Shown here: positions 1-7,869 of the stretch, piece by piece
How the letters are laid out: each line of letters begins with the position of its first letter
Numbering within the stretch: position 1 is the first letter of the stretch
Assembly: GCF_002929745.1 (NCBI RefSeq)
Contig: NZ_PJIQ01000012.1
Span: 1 to 64,000, forward strand
Direction: 5' to 3'
Length of the DNA: 64,000 nucleotides
Source of the DNA: Arthrobacter sp. B1805
Lineage (GTDB): Bacteria; Actinomycetota; Actinomycetes; Actinomycetales; Micrococcaceae
Notes under the pieces: model-generated
The model's input: the letters and a program-made list of their open reading frames with translations, nothing else
Database searches by the model: none
What the model was told of the DNA's origin: nothing
Program-made: the position numbers and the translations under genes

Positions 1-878
1 TAGCCGAAGATCGGCTTGCGGCTGAAGACCGGGAAGATCTCGGAGACGATGCCGAAGAACGGCAGCGCGATGATGTAGACCTCCGGGTGCCCGAAGAACC
101 AGAAGAGGTGCTGCCACATGATCGCCCCACCGTTCTCCGGGTCGAAGATGTGCGCTCCGAACCGGCGGTCCGCGCCGAGGGCGAACAGGGCTGCGGCCAG
201 GACGGGAAAGGCCATGATGACGAGGATCGAGGTGATCAGGGTGTTCCAGGTGAAGATGGGCATGCGCCACATGGTCATGCCCGGAACGCGCATGCAGATG
301 ATCGTGGTGATGAAGTTGACGGATCCGAGGATGGTGCCGAAGCCTGCCAGCGCCAGCCCGAAAACCCACAGATCCCCGCCGATACTGGGGGAGAAGCTGA
401 CGTTCGCGAGGGGCGGGTAGGACGTCCAGCCGAAGGAGGCACTGCCCTGGGGCGTGAAGATGCCCAGCCCGACGATGATCCCGCCGAAGAGGTAGAACCA
501 GTAGGCGAGGGCGTTCAGGCGCGGGAAGGCGACGTCGGGTGCGCCGATCTGCAGCGGCATGATCACGTTCGCGAAGCCGGCGAACAGCGGTGTCGCGAAG
601 AGGAGCAGCATGATGGTGCCGTGCATCGTGAACAGCTGGTTGTACTGCTCCTTCGTCTGCAAGATCTGCATGCCGGGTGCGAAGAGTTCCGCCCGGATGA
701 TCAGTGCCTCGATGCCGCTCAGGGCGAACCATACGAACGACGTGATGATGTAGAGGTAGCCGATCGTCTTGTGGTCCGTCGTCGTGATCCACTCAACGAT
801 GATCCGCCCAGGGGCCCGGCTCTTCGACGTTGCCGCCGGCGTCGCTGCCAGCGTCGAATCTGCGTACTCAGCGGTCAT
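1..878 (-). CDS. ctaD: Cytochrome c oxidase subunit I, 5' part
   Basis: Catalytic subunit of the aa3-type oxidase, an integral membrane protein carrying heme a and the heme a3-CuB centre. About 292 N-terminal residues are present; the gene runs off the left edge. The protein starts [10 protein letters not shown]; later segments include [12 protein letters not shown] (heme ligand His) and [15 protein letters not shown] (CuB-ligand His and cross-linked Tyr region), separated by hydrophobic helices. The ATG at 878 follows AGGAG at a normal distance. The upstream same-strand gene is a spermidine-synthase-like gene and not ctaC, so this copy is not directly behind ctaC as is common. Function is secure; whether it is the only ctaD copy cannot be told here. 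Confidence 0.95.
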   Translation of the reverse strand, partial: MTAEYADSTLAATPAATSKSRAPGRIIVEWITTTDHKTIGYLYIITSFVWFALSGIEALIIRAELFAPGMQILQTKEQYNQLFTMHGTIMLLLFATPLFAGFANVIMPLQIGAPDVAFPRLNALAYWFYLFGGIIVGLGIFTPQGSASFGWTSYPPLANVSFSPSIGGDLWVFGLALAGFGTILGSVNFITTIICMRVPGMTMWRMPIFTWNTLITSILVIMAFPVLAAALFALGADRRFGAHIFDPENGGAIMWQHLFWFFGHPEVYIIALPFFGIVSEIFPVFSRKPIFG

Positions 879-1225
879 CGTCCGCTCCTGCCGGTTCGGT
901 TGTCGGGGGAGGGCTCCATGCCGCGGTGGTGCTGCATCGGGAAGGAGGGATCCCGGGTCATGCTGCGGACCTCAGGCTGCCGTGCGGCCGGTGGAACCGG
1001 AACACGCGGTCGGTGCCGTTCCGGCCGCCGGCGCGATGGTCCGGACGGACGGTGATGCGGAGTCCATGGCTCATCGTTCGGCCCCCGGTGGGAAGGTGTT
1101 CCGTGCGCGCTGTTCAGCCCCTCAAGGCTAGGAGTCTAGGAACACCGATTGCGCGCCATATTCCCGCTTGACAGGACGACGTCGCACGGTCCCGCGTGTG
1201 GTAGGCGTCACACTCGGTGCGAACG
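879..1225. other. Intergenic region upstream of ctaD
   Basis: 347 bases between ctaD and the upstream same-strand gene. It should hold the ctaD promoter and leader on the minus strand. I see no convincing small gene, no RNA gene and no strong hairpin. Candidate -10 hexamers on the minus strand (TAGACT and TAGCCT, around 1130-1140) have no matching -35. Confidence 0.5.
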
Positions 1226-2074
1226 CTACGCGCGGGGCGCCTGCTCGAAGGCCTCCCGCGCGGGCCCGACCAGCACTGCTGCAGGATGTGGCCCGGCGGC
1301 GAGGAGTGCCGCAGTCCAGGCGGCCGGCCACGACTGCCGTCGTGCCGCGACGATGACATTCCCTGCGAATCCACCGCTCACCATGGCGGCTTCGGTCAGC
1401 ACAGCGGTCTCGACGGCGAGCGAGGACAACTGCCGGCTCTGCGCCCGGGCGAAGGACAGCGGCGGATCGTCCCCGACGTTGACCAGCACGATCCCGTCCT
1501 CGGCGCAGATCCTCAGCAGGTGTGCTGCGAAATCCGGCGACGTCAGGTGGGAGGGGGCGTCGGCTCCGGCGAAGATGTCGAGTACGACGGCGTCGAAGGC
1601 CGCGTCGGGCTGCTCGAGGACCACGTCGGCCGCGTCCCCGATGACGACCTCGCACTCTGTACCGTGCGGGAGCGGCATGGCGTCGAGGACGAGCTCGATC
1701 AGGTCGGCTTCGGTGTCGACGGCGACCTGGACGGACCCGGGGCGCGTCGCCTGGATATAGCGGACCAGAGTGAGGGCTCCTGCGCCGAGATGGAGAACCC
1801 GCAGGGGAGCGCCTGGGGCCTTCAGCACATCGATGACGTGCGCGATGCGCTGGAGGTACTCGTAGAAGATCCGCTCCGGGTGCTGTACATCGACGTGGGA
1901 CTGCTGGGCCCCGCCGATGCTGAGGATCAGCGCTCCCTCGATGTAGGCGTCCTCATCGATCTCCGCATAGGCCCCGATTCCGGACAACCAGCGCGTCGGG
2001 ACGTCGAAGCCGCCGTCGCGCTCGGGTTCAGGGCCGGTCCGCTGCTCGGCGGCTCCGGGCTGCGCTGCACTCAC
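1226..2074 (-). CDS. Spermidine synthase-like SAM-dependent methyltransferase fold protein
   Basis: 282 residues with a Rossmann methyltransferase/spermidine-synthase fold. The motif I-like segment is VLHLGAGALTL (about residue 93), followed by an acidic strand end (VDTEADLIEL) and DAVVLDIFAGADAP in the position of the spermidine-synthase aspartate loop. The family transfers aminopropyl or methyl groups; many actinobacterial members near other enzymes lack a proven polyamine role. The ATG at 2074 overlaps the stop of the aminotransferase gene by 4 bases (ATGA), so the two are probably translationally coupled. No neighbouring S-adenosylmethionine decarboxylase is seen, so true spermidine synthesis is not supported. 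The fold is fairly sure; the substrate is unknown. Confidence 0.75.
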   Translation of the reverse strand: MSAAQPGAAEQRTGPEPERDGGFDVPTRWLSGIGAYAEIDEDAYIEGALILSIGGAQQSHVDVQHPERIFYEYLQRIAHVIDVLKAPGAPLRVLHLGAGALTLVRYIQATRPGSVQVAVDTEADLIELVLDAMPLPHGTECEVVIGDAADVVLEQPDAAFDAVVLDIFAGADAPSHLTSPDFAAHLLRICAEDGIVLVNVGDDPPLSFARAQSRQLSSLAVETAVLTEAAMVSGGFAGNVIVAARRQSWPAAWTAALLAAGPHPAAVLVGPAREAFEQAPRA

Positions 2075-3303
2075 AAGCGCTCCCTCAGTGTGCCGAGGCG
2101 CCGGGCGCCTTCCTCGACGACGTCGAACCGCTTGCAGAACGCGAAGCGCAGCAGGGATCGCGTACGCTCGGCACCCTCCTCGTGGCAGAACATGGACACC
2201 GGGATGGCGGCGACGCCGATGAGCGACGGCAGGCGTCGGGCGAGTTCGGTCGCGTCGCCGATGCCCAGCGGTGCGGCGTCGACCATGGTGAAGAAGGTGC
2301 CCTCCGGCTCGAAGACTTCGAAGCCCGCTGCCCGGAGCCCATCACCGAGAAGATCCCGCTTCTTCCGCAGCGTGGCCTCGATCGAGGTGAAGAACTCCTC
2401 GGGCAGACCTAGGCCGAGAGCGACGGCTCCCTGGAACGGTGTCCCGGAGGTGTAGGTGAGGAACGTCTTGACGGTGCGGACCTGCGCCACGAGTTCCGCC
2501 GGTCCGCTGAGCCAGCCGACCTTCCATCCGGTCACGGAGAACGTCTTCCCCGCCGATGAGATCGTCAGGGTCCGATCCGCTGCCCCGGGCAGGGACGCTA
2601 TCGGCAGGTGCCTGGTCCCGAACGTCAGGTGTTCGTAGACCTCGTCGGTCACGATGATGGCGCCGTGACGCTCCGCCAGCTGCACGATGCGTTCGAGGAC
2701 GGGGCGGGCGAAGACGCTGCCCGTCGGGTTGTGCGGATTGTTCACGACGACGATCTTCGTCCGATCGCTGAACGCGGCCTCCAGCCCCGCGGCGTCCGGC
2801 TGGAAATCCGGCGCGAGCAGGGGTGCGGTGGTGTGCGTCGCGCCGGCGAGGCCGATGACGGCGCCGTAGGAGTCGTAGAAGGGCTCGAACGTCAGCACCT
2901 CGTCGCCCGGTCCCGCGAAGGCCAGGATGGCTGCGGCGATCGACTCCGTGGCGCCGGTGCTGACGATGACGTCGGTCCTCGGATCGACCCGCAGCCCGTA
3001 GAAGCGTTCCTGGTGGGCTGCGATCGCTTCACGGAGGACCGCGAGTCCCTGGCCGGGTGCGTATTGGTTCGCTCCATCGGCGATCGCTGCGCGCGCCGCG
3101 TCGAGGATCTCCTGCGGACCGTCCTCGTCGGGGAAACCCTGGCCGAGGTTGATGGCCGAGTGCTTCTGGGCGAGCGCCGTGATCTCCTCGAAGATCGTGA
3201 TGCCGAGCGTGCCGTCGTCCCCGAGGAGGTTCGCGCCCCGCGCGGTCCTCGCCCATGGCGCTGGTGCACCGGCGATGGCAACCGGGCGCGTGTGTGTCGT
3301 CAT
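2071..3303 (-). CDS. Class I/II PLP-dependent aminotransferase
   Basis: 410-residue fold-type I aminotransferase related to methionine/kynurenine/N-succinyl-diaminopimelate aminotransferases. Visible motifs: NLGQGFPDEDGP near the N-terminus, the PLP-region NNPHNPTGSVF, TDEVYEHLTF, and the Schiff-base lysine in SSAGKTFSVTGWKVGW. It transfers an amino group from an amino acid to a 2-oxo acid in the cytosol. I chose ATG 3303 (MTTHTRP); a longer frame reaches 3417 but would overlap the divergent coaD gene and its promoter. The gene ends overlapping the next gene by 4 bases. Exact substrate cannot be inferred. Confidence 0.88.
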   Translation of the reverse strand: MTTHTRPVAIAGAPAPWARTARGANLLGDDGTLGITIFEEITALAQKHSAINLGQGFPDEDGPQEILDAARAAIADGANQYAPGQGLAVLREAIAAHQERFYGLRVDPRTDVIVSTGATESIAAAILAFAGPGDEVLTFEPFYDSYGAVIGLAGATHTTAPLLAPDFQPDAAGLEAAFSDRTKIVVVNNPHNPTGSVFARPVLERIVQLAERHGAIIVTDEVYEHLTFGTRHLPIASLPGAADRTLTISSAGKTFSVTGWKVGWLSGPAELVAQVRTVKTFLTYTSGTPFQGAVALGLGLPEEFFTSIEATLRKKRDLLGDGLRAAGFEVFEPEGTFFTMVDAAPLGIGDATELARRLPSLIGVAAIPVSMFCHEEGAERTRSLLRFAFCKRFDVVEEGARRLGTLRERL

Positions 3304-3410
3304 GACACCAGTATTGCCGTTCCGTGCTGCCCGCTGCTGGTTTGCCCCGACACCCGGTGACCGCCGCGTCATATCCCGTGCGCACCTCGGTACTGGGTAC
3401 CGTGGACTGT

Positions 3411-3878
3411 ATGACACGCGCCGTCTGCCCAGGATCGTTCGACCCCATCCACAACGGACACGTGGATGTGATCGGCCGGGCGGCCCGGCTCTTCGACGAG
3501 GTGGTCGTGGCGGTGTCGACGAACTATGCGAAGAAGTACCGGTTCGGCATCGACGAACGCATGGCGTTCTGCGCGCAGAGCCTCGCGCACCTGCCCGAGG
3601 TGACGGTCCTCCCGTTGGGAGCGGGGCTGCTGGCCGACTTCTGCAGGGAACAGGGCGCGACGGCGCTCATCAAGGGGTTGAGGTCGGGTCTGGACTTCGA
3701 CTACGAGATGCCCATGGCCACCATGAACCGTCACCTGGGCGACGTGGAGACGGTCTTCCTGCCGACCGCGCCGCAGCTCGCCCACGTCTCGTCCACCCTG
3801 ATCAAGGAAGTCTCGTCGCTCGGAGGCGACGTGGGTCCCTTCGTGCCGGACGCCGTCCTACGTCGACTCGTCCCGTAA
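3411..3878 (+). CDS. coaD: Phosphopantetheine adenylyltransferase
   Basis: Fourth step of coenzyme A synthesis: ATP plus 4'-phosphopantetheine gives dephospho-CoA and pyrophosphate. 155 residues, the usual family length. Motifs: CPGSFDPIHNGHVDVIGRAA (nucleotidyltransferase HxGH), LIKGLRSGLDFDYE and VSSTLIKEV. The start is ATG 3411; there is no Shine-Dalgarno sequence but TACCGT (3398-3403) lies 7 bases before the ATG, so a leaderless transcript is plausible. It is divergent from the aminotransferase gene across about 107 bases. Confidence 0.96.
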   Translation: MTRAVCPGSFDPIHNGHVDVIGRAARLFDEVVVAVSTNYAKKYRFGIDERMAFCAQSLAHLPEVTVLPLGAGLLADFCREQGATALIKGLRSGLDFDYEMPMATMNRHLGDVETVFLPTAPQLAHVSSTLIKEVSSLGGDVGPFVPDAVLRRLVP

Positions 3879-3975
3879 CCCGGCGTCCGGCGGGAGCCCG
3901 TCCGGAGGGCAGCCCTGCCGCGCACCCACCGGTGGACCGGGCACGCCTGGTGCTATGGCCCTCGAGCGGCACGTT

Positions 3976-4005
3976 TTGGGACTGCCCGCCTCATCAGGCT
4001 AGGAT
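3976..4005 (+). promoter_or_regulatory. Promoter of the DUF177-rpmF-rnc-mutM operon
   Basis: TTGGGA (3976-3981), an 18-base spacer and TAGGAT (4000-4005) form a good sigma-70-like promoter. It lies about 33 bases before the proposed ATT start at 4039, leaving room for the AGGAG at 4029-4033. Confidence 0.6.
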
Positions 4006-4038
4006 GGTACGTCGGTCATATGTTCTACAGGAGTCACC

Positions 4039-4629
4039 ATTAAAAGCGATCTCAGTTCGCCTTTGACTTTCAGTGTCAAGGATCTCGGACGCAGTCCGGG
4101 AAGCATGCGGACAATCGAAGAACATGTACCGGCGCCCAAGGACTTCGGAGTCGCGCTGATCGGCGTGCAGGAGGGTTCCGAGATGGAGCTCGACCTGCGG
4201 TTCGAATCGGTGCACGAGGGAATCCTGGTGTCGGGAACGGCGAACGTCGAGGTAACCGGCGAGTGCGGCCGTTGCCTGGAGCCACTGCGGTTCGACCGCG
4301 AGGTGGACCTCCAGGAGCTCTTCTTCTACAGCGACTCCGAGTCGCTGTCGGTGGAAGAGGAAGAAGAACAGCACAGGGTGGAGAACGATTCGGTCGATCT
4401 GGAGCCCGTGCTGCGGGACGCGGTGGTCACATCGCTGCCTTTCCAGCCGGTGTGCCGGGAGGATTGCAAGGGCCTGTGCTCCGAATGTGGAGCCCAGCTC
4501 AATGATGATCCGGACCACCACCACGAAGTTTTGGACCCTCGCTGGTCAGCCCTCGCAGGGTTGGCGGGCACCGCCGCAGAGAACGACGCGGCACCAAAGT
4601 CAGAGTCAGACGAGAGAGAAGAGAGTTAG
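4039..4629 (+). CDS. DUF177 (YceD) family protein
   Basis: 196 residues. The family is found next to rpmF in most bacteria and is linked to 23S rRNA processing in some; biochemical function is not settled. Cysteine motifs are clear: CGRCLEP, then [13 protein letters not shown], which may bind zinc. Starts: no ATG, GTG or TTG lies between the upstream in-frame stop (4000) and TTG 4063. ATT 4039 sits 5 bases after a strong AGGAG and gives a product starting [16 protein letters not shown] after the initiator; TTG 4063 has no ribosome site. I therefore annotate ATT as the start. First gene of an operon with rpmF, rnc and mutM. Confidence 0.88.
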   Translation: MKSDLSSPLTFSVKDLGRSPGSMRTIEEHVPAPKDFGVALIGVQEGSEMELDLRFESVHEGILVSGTANVEVTGECGRCLEPLRFDREVDLQELFFYSDSESLSVEEEEEQHRVENDSVDLEPVLRDAVVTSLPFQPVCREDCKGLCSECGAQLNDDPDHHHEVLDPRWSALAGLAGTAAENDAAPKSESDEREES

Positions 4630-4631
4630 CC

Positions 4632-4835
4632 GTGGCTGTCCCGAAGCGGAAGATGTCCCGCGCGAATACCCGTGCACGCCGGTCCCAGTGGAAGGCAACC
4701 GCCCCCAAGCTGGTCAAGACCCTCGAGAACGGTCGCGTCACCTACAGCCTCGCCCACCAGGCCAAGGTTGTCACCGATTCAGCCGGTACCCCGCTGTTCC
4801 TTGAGTACAAGGGCCGCAAGGTAGCCGACGTCTGA
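4632..4835 (+). CDS. rpmF: 50S ribosomal protein L32
   Basis: 67 residues starting [20 protein letters not shown], a typical actinobacterial L32. GTG start 2 bases after the stop of the DUF177 gene, with GAGAGA-type purines upstream. Structural protein of the large subunit. The conserved order DUF177-rpmF-rnc supports the call. The four zinc cysteines of some L32 forms are absent, as in other C-minus versions. Confidence 0.97.
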   Translation: MAVPKRKMSRANTRARRSQWKATAPKLVKTLENGRVTYSLAHQAKVVTDSAGTPLFLEYKGRKVADV

Positions 4836-4908
4836 CAACGGACCGTGACCCGCTCGGGCTTCCTGCCTGAGTGGGCTTCCGTCCGATGCTGGATCAGCTG
4901 ATGCGGTT

Positions 4909-5673
4909 GTGAAGAATACAGCAGAACTCACGAAGCGTCTCGGTGTCGATATCGACACCGAGACGCTTCGTCTTGCCCTGACGCACCGGTCCTACGCCTA
5001 CGAGAAGGGCGGCATACCCACGAACGAACGCCTCGAGTTCCTGGGCGATTCGGTGTTGGGTCTTGCGGTCACCGATGCCCTGTACAGGGACAACCCCGGC
5101 CTGTCCGAGGGTGAGCTCGCCAAGCGGCGATCCGCGGTCGTCAGCACGAAGGCACTCGCAGGCGTGGCGCGCAGCCTCGACCTCGGCAGCCACGTGCTGC
5201 TGGGCCAGGGGGAGAAGCTCACCAACGGACGGGACAAGGCGTCCATCCTTGCAGACACCATGGAAGCGGTCATCGGTGCCGCCTATCTGAGCCACGGCAT
5301 CGAGACTGCACGCGCCATGGTCATGCGGCTGATTGCGCCCTTGCTGCGCGACTCCGCGATCCTCGGTGAGGGCACCGATTGGAAGACCCGGATCCAGGAG
5401 ACGGCCGCCGGTCGGCGCCTGGGCCCGATCGACTACCAGGTAGAGGGAACAGGCCCCGACCACGCGCGCACCTTCACGGCGCGCCTGGTGATCGGCGGCG
5501 TCGAGTACGGATCGGGATGCGGCCATTCCAAGAAAGAGGCCGAGCAGGCGGCGGCCGCAGAGTCCTGGAAGCTCCTCTCGGACCGTCCGGCGAATCCGGT
5601 TGGCGGTGATCCCGCCGGAGCCCAGCAGGCAGACGGCGAGCCGGCCGGAGCCCAGCAGGCAGACAGGGCCTGA
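4909..5673 (+). CDS. rnc: Ribonuclease III
   Basis: Double-strand-specific endoribonuclease that matures rRNA and cuts structured mRNAs. 254 residues: RNase III domain about 1-150 with signature NERLEFLGDSVLG and the second acidic motif DTMEAVIGA, then a dsRNA-binding domain about 155-225 (DWKTRIQETA, GCGHSKKEAEQAAA). The tail carries a repeated PAGAQQAD segment. GTG start at 4909. The stop is followed directly by mutM. Codons 8-21 form a perfect 42-bp palindrome at DNA level (4930-4971), listed separately, which could make the mRNA a substrate for its own product. Confidence 0.96.
   Translation: MKNTAELTKRLGVDIDTETLRLALTHRSYAYEKGGIPTNERLEFLGDSVLGLAVTDALYRDNPGLSEGELAKRRSAVVSTKALAGVARSLDLGSHVLLGQGEKLTNGRDKASILADTMEAVIGAAYLSHGIETARAMVMRLIAPLLRDSAILGEGTDWKTRIQETAAGRRLGPIDYQVEGTGPDHARTFTARLVIGGVEYGSGCGHSKKEAEQAAAAESWKLLSDRPANPVGGDPAGAQQADGEPAGAQQADRA
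4930..4971. repeat. Perfect 42-bp palindrome inside rnc codons 8-21
   Basis: Two 21-base arms with no spacer: the left arm starts ACGAAGCGTC and the right arm ends GACGCTTCGT. Because the arms are codon-aligned, both strands encode the same peptide (TKRLGVDIDTETLR). In RNA it would fold into a stem of about 19 bp with an AUAU loop, 21 bases after the start codon. See findings. Confidence 0.95.
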
Positions 5674-6636
5674 GTGCCCGAGCTGCCCGAGGTCGAGGTG
5701 GTCCGACGCGGACTGGTCCGTTGGGCCGCGGGCCGCAGCATCGAGGCGGTGGACGTGCTCGATCCCCGGTCCCTGCGGAGGCACGTCCTCGGCGCCGAGG
5801 ATTTCGTGGGCAACCTGACGGGCGCCCGTATCCGCGATGTCGTGCGCCGGGGGAAATTCCTCTGGATGACGCTCGGGGACCCGACCCGGGCGCACCCCCA
5901 GCCGCGGGACGCGCTGATGTCCCATCTCGGCATGAGCGGACAACTGCTCATCGAAGAACCGGACGCCCCGACCGAGAAGCACCTCAAGGTCCGCCTCAGG
6001 CTCTCCGCCGCCTTCGACGAGGAGGGTGGACGGCTGCCGACCGAGCTACGGTTCGTCGATCAGCGGATCTTCGGCGGCATGTTCGTCACCGACCTCGAAC
6101 CGACCGCCGATGGACAACCTGGTGGACTTGGATCGGAGAACCTGGCCCTGATACCGCGCCAGGCTGCGCACATCGCGAGGGATCCGCTCGATCCCGCGTT
6201 CTCCGTCGAGAGCTTCCACCGGCGGTTGCGGGAGCGCCGGACGGGACTGAAGCGCGCCCTCCTCGACCAGGGCCTCATCTCGGGGATCGGCAACATCTAC
6301 GCGGACGAGGCGCTCTGGCTCGCGAAGATGCACTATGCCCGTCCCACCGACACGATGCGCCGGCCTGACACAGTCAGGATCATCGATGCCGTGACGGCCG
6401 TCATGGTGCGTGCCCTCGACGCGGGTGGCACCAGTTTCGACTCGCTGTACGTGAACGTCAACGGAGCGTCGGGATACTTCGCGCGTGAGCTCGAAGCCTA
6501 TGGGCGCGCGGGGCACTACTGCCGCCGGTGCCTGGACGAGGGCAGGCAGACGGCCATGCGTAGGGAGTCCTTCATGAACCGTTCCTCGTTCCTGTGCCCG
6601 TTCTGCCAGCCCAGGCCGCGCAACGCCAGGATGTAG
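5674..6636 (+). CDS. mutM: Formamidopyrimidine-DNA glycosylase
   Basis: Base-excision repair glycosylase/AP lyase for 8-oxoguanine and ring-opened purines. 320 residues beginning [13 protein letters not shown] after the initiator (Pro is the catalytic nucleophile, Glu the second residue). It also has the helix-two-turn-helix segment [21 protein letters not shown] and a C-terminal zinc finger (CRRCLDEG and CPFCQP). GTG start directly after the rnc stop. The order rnc-mutM is usual in actinobacteria. Confidence 0.96.
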   Translation: MPELPEVEVVRRGLVRWAAGRSIEAVDVLDPRSLRRHVLGAEDFVGNLTGARIRDVVRRGKFLWMTLGDPTRAHPQPRDALMSHLGMSGQLLIEEPDAPTEKHLKVRLRLSAAFDEEGGRLPTELRFVDQRIFGGMFVTDLEPTADGQPGGLGSENLALIPRQAAHIARDPLDPAFSVESFHRRLRERRTGLKRALLDQGLISGIGNIYADEALWLAKMHYARPTDTMRRPDTVRIIDAVTAVMVRALDAGGTSFDSLYVNVNGASGYFARELEAYGRAGHYCRRCLDEGRQTAMRRESFMNRSSFLCPFCQPRPRNARM

Positions 6637-6687
6637 GCGACGGCGCACCACTGCCGCCCCGAGTGATCAGCGCCTCGTAACCCAAAT

Positions 6688-6716
6688 GTGACAATAGCTC
6701 GGACGACGCGTACCGT
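6688..6716 (+). promoter_or_regulatory. Promoter for the riboswitch-led cell-wall hydrolase
   Basis: GTGACA (6688-6693), 17-base spacer, TACCGT (6711-6716). Transcription from about 6723 would give a leader of roughly 240 bases containing the riboswitch below. Confidence 0.5.
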
Positions 6717-6759
6717 TGAGGGCGCGCTCGTTCCACAACGGAAGGGCGCCCACCCTCAC

Positions 6760-6946
6760 TCTGCCTAACCCTGTCGATGAGGATGGACCGTTCGCACACC
6801 ACGTTCGACAGGGGCGGGGGAACCGATAGCGGGCTCGTTCCACGAGTCCTAGGGGTAAAGACGCGCGTAGACCAGCTTTGGGGCGGTGGTCTGCAGGCAA
6901 GGCGTCCGGATGTCCCATCCGAACCCGACAGCTAACTTCGCAGGCA
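6760..6946 (+). promoter_or_regulatory. c-di-AMP riboswitch (ydaO/yuaA type)
   Basis: The leader of the LysM-NlpC/P60 gene carries hallmarks of the ydaO-yuaA class. There is a 9-bp stem (6769-6777 with 6805-6813), then the GGGGGAACCGA segment (from about 6816), and near the 3' end the conserved GAACCCGACAGCTAAC followed by TTCGCAGGC (about 6921-6945). The class binds cyclic di-AMP and in actinobacteria commonly precedes secreted wall hydrolases. Boundaries are approximate; identification rests on the conserved blocks and on the downstream gene type. Confidence 0.85.
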
Positions 6947-6963
6947 TTGGGAAAGGCAACAGC

Positions 6964-7776
6964 ATGTCCAAGAAGAGCCATATCGCGCGCCACCGGGCAG
7001 TCCCCACGCGCGTCAACCCCCTCGTCACGGCGTCGCGTGCCGTCACGGCAACCGCGTCCGTCGCAGGCAAGCCCGCCGGCGTCGTCGCCGTCGCTTCGGG
7101 CATCATGTTCGGCGCAGCGCTCCCGGCAAATGCAGCAGCAGGCGAGATCAGCCTCGAGTCCGTGAGTACCCAGCAGGCAGCGGTCAGCACTGCGACGGCC
7201 AGCTACACGGTGCAGGCGGGCGACACGCTGGGAAGCATCGCAGCGGCCCACGGTCTGAGCCTCGAAGCCCTGTTCACGGCCAACGGGCTCGGGTACAGCT
7301 CCATCATCTACCCCGGCCAGTCCATCTCACTCGGTGGTTCCGCTGCACCCCAGCAGTACTCGGTGCAGTCAGCAGCCGTCGTTGCTCCCGCAGCTGCAGG
7401 AAACTCCACGGGCCTCAGCACGCAGTCCGCAGCGTCGAGGGGACCCGTCAGCGGTATCGTCGCGACTGCGCTGCAGGGCCAGGGTTCGGGATACGTCTAC
7501 GGCGGTACCTCCTACGGTGCCTGGGACTGCTCGGGCTTCGTGCAGTGGGTCTACGCCCAGCACGGCATCAACTTGCCCCGCACCACGTGGTCGCAGTTCG
7601 CCTCCCTGAGGCCCACCAGCAACCCGCAGCCGGGTGACCTGGTGAGCCAGAACGGCGGCGGCCACGTCGGTATCTACCTCGGTAACGGCCAGATGATCAG
7701 TGCGCTGAACCCTTCGCAGGGCACGCAGATCCACTCCGTCAACGTCATGGCGGTCGACGGGTACTACACCCGCTAA
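6964..7776 (+). CDS. Secreted LysM / NlpC-P60 peptidoglycan endopeptidase
   Basis: 270 residues. An export signal occupies about 1-58, with a hydrophobic stretch GVVAVASGIMFGAAL and likely cleavage near ANA-AA. A LysM domain (about 81-123, YTVQAGDTLGSIAAAHG) binds peptidoglycan. The C-terminal NlpC/P60 domain (about 160-270) has the catalytic Cys in WDCSGFVQWVY and His in GGHVGIYLG. It probably cuts D-gamma-glutamyl-diaminoacid or related stem-peptide bonds outside the membrane. ATG 6964 follows GAAAGG; an earlier in-frame ATG at 6886 lies inside the riboswitch and was rejected. Likely controlled by c-di-AMP; ends at a strong terminator. Confidence 0.92.
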   Translation: MSKKSHIARHRAVPTRVNPLVTASRAVTATASVAGKPAGVVAVASGIMFGAALPANAAAGEISLESVSTQQAAVSTATASYTVQAGDTLGSIAAAHGLSLEALFTANGLGYSSIIYPGQSISLGGSAAPQQYSVQSAAVVAPAAAGNSTGLSTQSAASRGPVSGIVATALQGQGSGYVYGGTSYGAWDCSGFVQWVYAQHGINLPRTTWSQFASLRPTSNPQPGDLVSQNGGGHVGIYLGNGQMISALNPSQGTQIHSVNVMAVDGYYTR

Positions 7777-7799
7777 TCGCTCTCGGCGACGACACAGCG

Positions 7800-7831
7800 A
7801 AAGGACGGGATGCATCGCATCCCGTCCTTTT
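7800..7831 (+). terminator. Rho-independent terminator
   Basis: 14-bp perfect stem (7800-7813 with 7817-7830) with a 3-base loop, ending in CCTTTT. It also lies just past the end of the convergent oleD gene and may serve both strands. Confidence 0.85.
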
Positions 7832-7869
7832 GCGTGTGTGTGCGCTTTTTCCGTGGAAGGGCGATTGAT

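Noticed and set aside
1167-1200. TTGACA on the plus strand as a promoter
   Set aside because: It would read antisense into the spermidine-synthase-like gene; the -10 partner is weak and no plus-strand gene follows.
6886-6963. Longer start (ATG 6886) for the LysM-NlpC gene
   Set aside because: This segment is inside the riboswitch and the added residues do not resemble a signal peptide; ATG 6964 has a ribosome site.
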